Shown: positions 1 to 5,543 of the stretch, piece by piece | Layout: every line of letters starts with the position of its first letter | Position numbering within the stretch: position 1 is the first letter of the stretch | Assembly (NCBI GenBank): GCA_021160785.1 | Contig: JAGHBX010000072.1 | Location: 1-5,543 of the forward strand | Length of the DNA: 5,543 bases | Reading direction: 5' to 3' | Origin: Planctomycetota bacterium | Lineage (GTDB): Bacteria; Planctomycetota; Phycisphaerae; Sedimentisphaerales; Anaerohalosphaeraceae | Program-made: the position numbers and the translations under genes | The notes under the pieces: model-generated | What the model saw: only the letters and a program-made list of their open reading frames with translations | Told to the model about the DNA's origin: nothing | Database searches by the model: none

Positions 1-1458
1 GATATCGACAACGCCTGCCCAGAGTGATTCAAGCAATTCTTTGGCGTCGCCGTCTGTGCGCTCGTGAGCAATCGCAAGGAGCAGCGAAGGCTTTAGCGCC
101 TTTATGCCGTCTTCGCCTTTGCGTTCGAAGAACTCCTCGATGTCGTCGCGAATCTGATAGGCTATTCCGAGGGCGTCGCTGTAATCGGTCAGGATCTTCG
201 ACAGGGCATCGTCGCATCCGGCGTAAACTGCGCCCAGTCTCAGGGCGACTTCAAACGCGGGGGAGGTCTTTCTTCTGTAGATATCGATGACTTCGTCGGG
301 CGGCAGCGGTTGCGGGTTGCTCATCCATGCCAGTTCACTGCCCTGTCCGAGGCAGAGATTTCGGTGGCCGTGCGCGGCGACGCTGAGCATTGCGACGGCT
401 CGGTCATTGCCGATATTCAATTCCGTGAGCAGGCGATAGCCTTCGCCGAGCAGAAAATCTCCTACGTTGAGGGCGACGGGCACTCCGTGTTCGGCATGCA
501 GTGTTTTTTTGCCGTAGCGCAGGTCGTCGTTGTCTTCTATGTCGTCGTGGATTAAGGAGGCCTTATGGAAGCACTCGACGGCCATGGCGATTTTTTTGAT
601 GTCTTCGGGCAGCAGTTCTTCGGCGCCCGCTGAAAGCGCCTGGTATACGGCGGCGACAAGGAAGGGACGCCATCTTTTTCCAGTGCCGCAGAGCCAGTCG
701 AGAGAGAGTTGCTCGACCTGACTTTTCCGTGCGGCGAGCAGCGATTCGAGTGATGGTCTTGTAAACCACGAGTCGGTCTGCTTTCGCAGATTATCGAGAT
801 TGAGCCTGCCGGTTTCGGTTTCGCTTGTCCTGTAGATTGCCTCCCAGACCCAGTCGAGATCGACGGCGGTGTCTTTGCATCCGTCATAGAGCAGCGGCAG
901 GGCAATGCCGGGCACGGCGCCGGCGTCCATGTAGGGGAACACATTTTCGAGAACGCTCAGGCAGCTTATACCGATGATGGCGTCGACCTTGCCGGTCTTT
1001 ACGAGCGACATTACGATGGGCGAGCCTTCGGCGATGAGGACGGCATAGCCCAACTGCTCGGCCTGGCGTTTGAATTCGTCGTTGGGGCAGGCGCCGCAAT
1101 TTTCACAGAGGAGTCCTATTTCATCGAATTTTGCGGGGCATTTTTGGCTGTGTCGCATGCACTTGGGCAGGAGGATCAGTCGCTTGCTGTAAGGAATGGC
1201 GGCGACGGTGGGCCACCATGCGGCGTTGCTGACGAGAACCGCGGCGAAATCGGTGTATTTTGCGTCCATACCGGCCGACTCTATAACCCGGCCCGCATGA
1301 CGGCGCAGCTCGTCGAGAGAAAGCGGCGGAATGGGCTTGTTTTCTTCGACGTATCGACCGACAGCGTCAAGGAGCTTTTGGCGTTCGTTCTTTGTCCGCG
1401 GAATGTTGTCCTGCGGCGGTCTGAACGATCTTATTTCAGTAGTGGTATCTTTGCCCAT
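1..1458 (-). CDS. DUF116 - polyprenyl synthetase fusion protein (3' end outside window)
   Basis: This frame stays open for 486 codons from an ATG at 1458 to the window edge, with no stop, so the C-terminus is missing. Residues about 70-206 look like DUF116: 'LPKCMRHSQKCPA', then C118, C121 and C124 in 'GLLCENCGAC', then 'IIGISC' (C166) and 'DGCKDTAVD'. Six cysteines (100, 107, 118, 121, 124, 166) could hold an Fe-S cluster or metal; that is inference. After a short linker, residues about 232-486 are a trans-isoprenyl diphosphate synthase: GKRWRP (260-265, IPP binding), 'HKASLIHDDIED' with the first Asp-rich motif at 305-309, 'GQGSEL', K397-T398, and 'YQIRDDIEE' as the second Asp motif. This part would condense IPP onto an allylic diphosphate in the cytoplasm. 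Small residues (A300, S301) just before the first motif, and no insertion within it, favour a long-chain product. The start lies 3 bases after the radical SAM stop, with GGAG at 1468-1471 nine bases upstream. Both domain calls are strong; the product is unknown. Confidence 0.9.
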   Translation of the reverse strand, partial: MGKDTTTEIRSFRPPQDNIPRTKNERQKLLDAVGRYVEENKPIPPLSLDELRRHAGRVIESAGMDAKYTDFAAVLVSNAAWWPTVAAIPYSKRLILLPKCMRHSQKCPAKFDEIGLLCENCGACPNDEFKRQAEQLGYAVLIAEGSPIVMSLVKTGKVDAIIGISCLSVLENVFPYMDAGAVPGIALPLLYDGCKDTAVDLDWVWEAIYRTSETETGRLNLDNLRKQTDSWFTRPSLESLLAARKSQVEQLSLDWLCGTGKRWRPFLVAAVYQALSAGAEELLPEDIKKIAMAVECFHKASLIHDDIEDNDDLRYGKKTLHAEHGVPVALNVGDFLLGEGYRLLTELNIGNDRAVAMLSVAAHGHRNLCLGQGSELAWMSNPQPLPPDEVIDIYRRKTSPAFEVALRLGAVYAGCDDALSKILTDYSDALGIAYQIRDDIEEFFERKGEDGIKALKPSLLLAIAHERTDGDAKELLESLWAGVVDI

Positions 1459-1461
1459 GTT

Positions 1462-3012
1462 CTATGTCTCCACGGCGATCTTGCGGTCTGCAATCTGCCT
1501 GCCGATTTTTTTGAAGTTATTTCTCCAGGCGCGGACTTCGGTCTTTCCGAGAAGCTGTATGGCGGTCCTCTTGAACCATGAGACGCCGCCGGCTCGCTGA
1601 TTGTCCCGGAATAATAACGGTACTTTGCGGAAGTTTATTTCATAGCAACTGCTGTAAAGTTCGAGATGTTCGGCGGTCATCTTGTTCACGGTGAACGCAA
1701 AGTCGCCGGCTATCTGCTCGGCGGATAACGGCTCGTAGAACACGGGGAAGACGACGGCGTGCTGGTTTTCGAGGTATTTTACGAGTTTCAGTGTTCGCTG
1801 GACATCGTCGGGCGTTTCTCCGGGCAGGCCGAGAATGAGGCTGACAACGGAGAAGAAGCCGTTTTTGCTCATTCGCTCGACGGTCCGGCGGACGATATCT
1901 TCCCAGTCGTCGGGCCGGAAGGGGGCGATTTTGCCGGGTGAGTTTTGGGCCACAAGATGTCCGTTTGCGCTTTCGACGCCCATGTTGACCCAGAGGTAGT
2001 CCGATTCCTTTTCCCAGGTGAGCAGTCGGCGGACTTCCTTCAACTCGTCGTCTGCCATTTGGGCTACGGTGGAGATGTTTGCGTGGTCTATCTGCATGAA
2101 CGAAAGGCCTTTTACCTGTCGCATTCGTTCGAGCAGGTCGCGGAGTTTGTCAAAGTCGGGTTTTATTCCGGTCGCGCCGTATCGGAAGAAATCCTCGCTT
2201 CCGCTTACGACGGATTTGACGCCGCCTGCTACGTTTGTCTCCAGGTCCGCACAGATGATGTCGCAGGAGAGGTGGGACATTTTTTTGTCGCCCATTGTGC
2301 AGAATTTGCAGCCTCGTGCACAGCCGCGTGAAAGCTCGATAATTCCGAGCAGCGAGGGGCTCTTTATGGGCCGGACTCGTTCGGTGCAGGTTCCTTCCTC
2401 CAGGATGTAACTGTCGGTCGGCCTGCCTTCGATGAGGTTGGTGAAGAGTGCCGGGCCCTGTGATTCGAAATAACCTTCGAATATCACGTCTATGCAGTCG
2501 GCGGCGGTGGAATCTTCGTAGCGGTCCCACTGCCACGCGCCCGCGCCGCCGGCGACGACTTTGAAATCATATTTCTGCTTTGCCTCGGCGATCTGCCGGA
2601 GCATTTTCCGCGTCCAGTAACTGGTGTAAAGCTCGCCCTTCCAGAAACTCTTCGTCGTGGTATTGCTCATGCCGTTTCCGAGCGGGTCGCTGGAACTGAC
2701 GGCGACAACTTTGACCGAAGGGCCTAACAGTCGGGGCAAAAACTCCGGCGTTGTGCATATTATGTCGTCGGCCTGCAGGTCGGTGTATTCCAGCAGTGCG
2801 CTCTCCAGGCGTCTCAAGCCGAGCGGGACGGTCTTTGCCCGGCCGAGGTCATCGGTCTTTACGGGGGGCGATACGAACCGCCTCATGGCGATTTCGGGGA
2901 CCTGGGTCGTCTGCATGGTGGCGAAGATCCCCTCGAAGAGGACCTTGTAATCCGCACTGAGGGTTCTGTCGGCAACAAGAACCACGATAGGGCCTGTGCT
3001 TTGGCTAATCAC
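1462..3012 (-). CDS. Radical SAM protein with B12-binding-like N-terminal domain
   Basis: The protein has 516 residues. Residues about 1-215 form a Rossmann-like region resembling the N-terminal part of B12-binding/radical SAM proteins: 'PLGLRRLESALLE' (63-75), 'VVAVSSSDPLGNG' (102-114), 'KVVAGGAGAW' (151-160) and 'VIFEGYFE' (176-183). The base-off cobalamin motif DxHxxG is not seen. The radical SAM core follows: 'ELSRGCARGCKFC' gives CX3CX2C at C231, C235 and C238, which ligates the 4Fe-4S cluster that cleaves SAM. 'GVESAN' (345-350) and 'LILGLPGET' (392-400) are typical later strands of the barrel. Residues about 430-516 are a basic C-terminal extension. The start is GTG at 3012, overlapping the stop of the upstream Fe-S gene as GTGA, so translation is probably coupled. 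The next Met is residue 33, inside the first Rossmann segment, which supports GTG. The gene lies between an Fe-S protein and a prenyl synthase fusion, so the substrate may be prenyl-linked, but the substrate is not evident from the sequence. Confidence 0.9.
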   Translation of the reverse strand: MISQSTGPIVVLVADRTLSADYKVLFEGIFATMQTTQVPEIAMRRFVSPPVKTDDLGRAKTVPLGLRRLESALLEYTDLQADDIICTTPEFLPRLLGPSVKVVAVSSSDPLGNGMSNTTTKSFWKGELYTSYWTRKMLRQIAEAKQKYDFKVVAGGAGAWQWDRYEDSTAADCIDVIFEGYFESQGPALFTNLIEGRPTDSYILEEGTCTERVRPIKSPSLLGIIELSRGCARGCKFCTMGDKKMSHLSCDIICADLETNVAGGVKSVVSGSEDFFRYGATGIKPDFDKLRDLLERMRQVKGLSFMQIDHANISTVAQMADDELKEVRRLLTWEKESDYLWVNMGVESANGHLVAQNSPGKIAPFRPDDWEDIVRRTVERMSKNGFFSVVSLILGLPGETPDDVQRTLKLVKYLENQHAVVFPVFYEPLSAEQIAGDFAFTVNKMTAEHLELYSSCYEINFRKVPLLFRDNQRAGGVSWFKRTAIQLLGKTEVRAWRNNFKKIGRQIADRKIAVET

Positions 3013-3926
3013 TTTTCTTGCTCACCCCCTTGCTTTTGGCAGTCGCGCGGGCATATGTCGGCATTTGGGCAGTCGCTGCCGCCGGTTGCCGAATCTTCCT
3101 TTCCGGGGCGATCCTGCGATAAGGAATCCAGCACCTCCTGCGGGATATCGAACTGGCTTTGCAGTTGGGCGAGACGTGAAAGCTTCTGCTGTGCGGAAAG
3201 TTCGTCTGCGTCTTCTTCTGCGCGTGCAAAAAGTTTGCGCGCCTTGCGTTTTCTTATGACCTCGTGGATGTCTCCGCCGAGAAGTTCTTCGAGTTCGGAC
3301 CTTTCCTTTTCGTCGTCAAGGGTGGACTCGTCGACCTCGTCGCCGTTTATGGGGCTCTTTTCGTATTTGGGAAATATGATTGCCCGCTGGGGACATACAC
3401 GCGCACAGGCCGGGCAGTTGGTCTTGCAGCCGTCGGGCTTTGCGACTTCGACGGCGTCATTGTCGGAGAGTGCAAAGACGCCGAAGAGGCAGAAGTTGAG
3501 ACACTGTTTGCAGTTGACGCACCGGTCGTAATCGATGACCGGAAACCAGGGAATCCAGTCGCCTTTTTGACCCGCGTGCGAAACAGGGCCGGGCGTTCCG
3601 GAGGCTATCAGTGCGCCGATGATTTCGTCGATATCCCCGGTTCGGGCGTTGAATAGCTCTACACGGTCGTCGTCCAACGGTGCCCCGGCACGACAAAAAA
3701 GCCACCTGACGGCACGCGGAAAGCAGGCGACGATTTTGAGTTGATCTGTCCCGCCCAACTCGGTGAGGACAGGGTCCTTATTGGCGGCTAATTCGCACAG
3801 GTCCGCAACCGACTCGAATGAAATACCGGCGAGACCAAGCGCCTCGACCAGATGCGTGCAGGCAGCTTCGGGAACCATGTGATAATAATCACATCGACAT
3901 ACAAGTATTTTCGATGGTTGGGACAT
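3009..3926 (-). CDS. Two-cluster 4Fe-4S ferredoxin-like protein with Cys-rich N-domain and tail
   Basis: The protein has 305 residues, no signal peptide and no membrane segment, so it should be cytoplasmic. Residues 1-110 form a domain with scattered cysteines (C10, C12, C23, C44, C68, C78) including 'ILVCRC' and 'VACFPRAVRWLFCRAG'; the latter loosely recalls HdrA-type Fe-S proteins. A bacterial-type double-cluster ferredoxin domain follows: C136, C139, C142 and C146 (CX2CX2CX3C), then C167, C171, C174 and C178 (CX3CX2CX3CP). This should carry two 4Fe-4S clusters for low-potential electron transfer. Residues about 195-280 are strongly charged and probably helical or flexible, with no fold recognised. 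The tail has a third group, 'CPNADICPRDC' (C286, C292, C296). The ATG at 3926 has AGAAGGT eight bases upstream, starting 19 bases after the propeller gene. Its stop overlaps the radical SAM start. A likely role is electron donor to the radical SAM enzyme or the DUF116 centre, which is inference. I do not recognise a named family for the whole protein. Confidence 0.88.
   Translation of the reverse strand: MSQPSKILVCRCDYYHMVPEAACTHLVEALGLAGISFESVADLCELAANKDPVLTELGGTDQLKIVACFPRAVRWLFCRAGAPLDDDRVELFNARTGDIDEIIGALIASGTPGPVSHAGQKGDWIPWFPVIDYDRCVNCKQCLNFCLFGVFALSDNDAVEVAKPDGCKTNCPACARVCPQRAIIFPKYEKSPINGDEVDESTLDDEKERSELEELLGGDIHEVIRKRKARKLFARAEEDADELSAQQKLSRLAQLQSQFDIPQEVLDSLSQDRPGKEDSATGGSDCPNADICPRDCQKQGGEQEK
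3021..3031 (-). promoter_or_regulatory. Ribosome binding site for the GTG-started radical SAM gene
   Basis: The mRNA-sense sequence AAGGGGGTGAG lies inside the last codons of the upstream Fe-S gene and ends eight bases before the GTG at 3012. It is a G-rich variant of AGGAGGTGA. Together with the GTGA stop/start overlap it supports GTG as the real start and suggests translational coupling. Confidence 0.5.
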
Positions 3927-3945
3927 ATAGCAGTACCTTCTGATT

Positions 3946-5160
<1,215 letters not shown>

Positions 5161-5264
5161 GGTATTCCTTCAGAATAATAGTAATTTGCAGTCCATAGGA
5201 TTATAGTAGAATTGCGGACAAATGTCAATGCCGCTGCGGGGCCGAAAAACGGTGTTTCCGGTGG
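5161..5264. other. Intergenic region between Fe-S gene and propeller gene
   Basis: This is the only non-coding stretch longer than 20 bases. It holds the promoter at 5200-5228, an inferred leader of roughly 33 bases starting near 5193, and the Shine-Dalgarno sequence at about 5166-5171 (mRNA sense GAAGGA). No convincing terminator for the upstream Fe-S gene is visible: a small imperfect hairpin at 5242-5261 lacks a following U-run. No small gene or RNA was recognised here. Confidence 0.7.
5200..5228 (-). promoter_or_regulatory. Consensus sigma-70 promoter of the propeller-led operon
   Basis: Read on the minus strand, the -35 box is TTGACA (5228-5223) and the -10 box is TATAAT (5205-5200), separated by exactly 17 bases. 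All twelve positions match the housekeeping consensus. Transcription would begin near 5193, giving a leader of about 33 bases before the ATG at 5160. The local DNA is A/T-rich compared with the coding sequence. The match suggests strong, probably constitutive expression of the propeller gene and of the three genes behind it unless a repressor acts; no operator was identified. Confidence 0.8.
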
Positions 5265-5543
5265 CTAATCACGTGCTTTTTGCCTCAAGGCCAGGGCTCC
5301 GGTTGGGCAGGCGTGTACGCACTTTTTTGCGGTGTGTTTCAGGGCGTCTGCAATCGTGCGGTCGAAGGGGACGGCGACGCGAACGTTAAAGCCTCTGCCG
5401 ACGAAGGTCAGGCCGAGTTTTTCGCCTTCCTGTGCGGTGATTTGGATGCACAGGCCGCAGTCGATGCACTTGCCGGATTCGTAGATCACCTCGCTGTGCT
5501 GGGTCTGTTGGGCGAAGAGTCGGCGCGGACCTTTGTATCGACC
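5265..5543 (-). CDS. C-terminal part of a NuoG/HoxU-like Fe-S protein (5' end outside window)
   Basis: Only the last 92 residues and the TAG stop are present, and the frame is open at the right edge. It begins 'GRYKGPRRLF', continues with 'YESGKCIDCGLC' (CX2CX2C), 'LTFVGRGFNVRV', and ends soon after 'CVHACPTGAL'. This is the pattern of the second 4Fe-4S site in the N-terminal part of complex I subunit NuoG and of diaphorase or hydrogenase subunits such as HoxU: three closely spaced cysteines, a GRG segment, and a distant fourth cysteine in 'CPxGAL'. In those families a plant-type 2Fe-2S domain and a His/Cys-ligated cluster come first; they would be outside the window. Ending right after CPTGAL means a short, ferredoxin-like subunit and not a full NuoG with its molybdopterin-like domain. 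A GTG at 5489 exists in frame but is internal, because conserved-looking sequence continues upstream of it. The partner enzyme (dehydrogenase, hydrogenase or formate dehydrogenase) is unknown. Confidence 0.8.
   Translation of the reverse strand, partial: GRYKGPRRLFAQQTQHSEVIYESGKCIDCGLCIQITAQEGEKLGLTFVGRGFNVRVAVPFDRTIADALKHTAKKCVHACPTGALALRQKARD

Noticed and set aside
552..944. Minus-strand open frame of 130 codons inside the left-hand gene, in another frame
   Set aside because: It lies in a shifted frame within the DUF116-prenyl synthase gene, whose own frame carries all the conserved motifs without interruption.
1144..1581. Plus-strand open frame of 145 codons across the junction of the radical SAM and DUF116 genes
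   Set aside because: It lies opposite two well-supported genes, has no recognisable domain and no convincing ribosome binding site.
3001..3531. Plus-strand open frame of 176 codons opposite the Fe-S gene
   Set aside because: It is a Ser/Arg-rich translation mirroring the charged and Cys-rich segments of the minus-strand gene; no motif of its own.
5163..5177. TATTC/GAATA inverted repeat overlapping the propeller Shine-Dalgarno sequence
   Set aside because: Five mostly A-U pairs around a five-base loop would be weakly stable and are expected by chance in this A/T-rich leader.
5242..5261. Possible terminator hairpin after the NuoG-like gene (minus-strand CCGGAAAC, loop ACC, GTTTTTCGG)
   Set aside because: The stem is short, with one wobble pair and one bulge, and it is followed by a C/G-rich sequence instead of a U-run, so it is not a convincing terminator.

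Overview
The window is a stretch of a bacterial chromosome, or a contig of one, with every credible gene on the minus strand. Apart from one 104-base gap it is almost entirely coding. The secreted beta-propeller protein has a mature N-terminus containing 'DWPHWRGPHYNGIS' followed by repeated 'DAATGK..W' units. That style is common in Planctomycetes and related PVC bacteria. With the abundance of oxygen-sensitive Fe-S and radical-SAM proteins, this suggests an anaerobic planctomycete (Phycisphaerae-like). The taxonomic call is inference from protein style, not a match to a known genome.

Layout in the direction of transcription (right to left): (1) 5543-5265, the last 92 residues of a NuoG/HoxU-type iron-sulfur protein, whose start lies outside the window. 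(2) 5264-5161, a 104-base gap with an exact consensus sigma-70 promoter (TTGACA, 17 bases, TATAAT) and a good Shine-Dalgarno sequence. (3) 5160-3946, an exported PQQ-type beta-propeller protein. (4) 3926-3009, a two-cluster 4Fe-4S protein with a Cys-containing N-terminal domain and a Cys-rich tail. (5) 3012-1462, a radical SAM protein with a degenerate B12-binding-like N-terminal domain. (6) 1458-1, a protein fusing a DUF116 domain to a trans-isoprenyl diphosphate synthase; it is open at the left edge, so its C-terminus is outside the window.

Genes 3 to 6 look like one transcription unit: the spacings are 19 bases, a 4-base GTGA overlap and 3 bases, and no terminator is visible between them. 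The last three genes are the tightest block: an electron-transfer Fe-S protein, a radical SAM enzyme and a DUF116-prenyl synthase. An economical reading is that the Fe-S protein supplies electrons to the radical SAM enzyme and/or to a metal centre in DUF116, and that the pathway acts on a polyprenyl diphosphate or a prenylated lipid or cofactor. That pathway assignment is inference. The domain calls rest on visible motifs.
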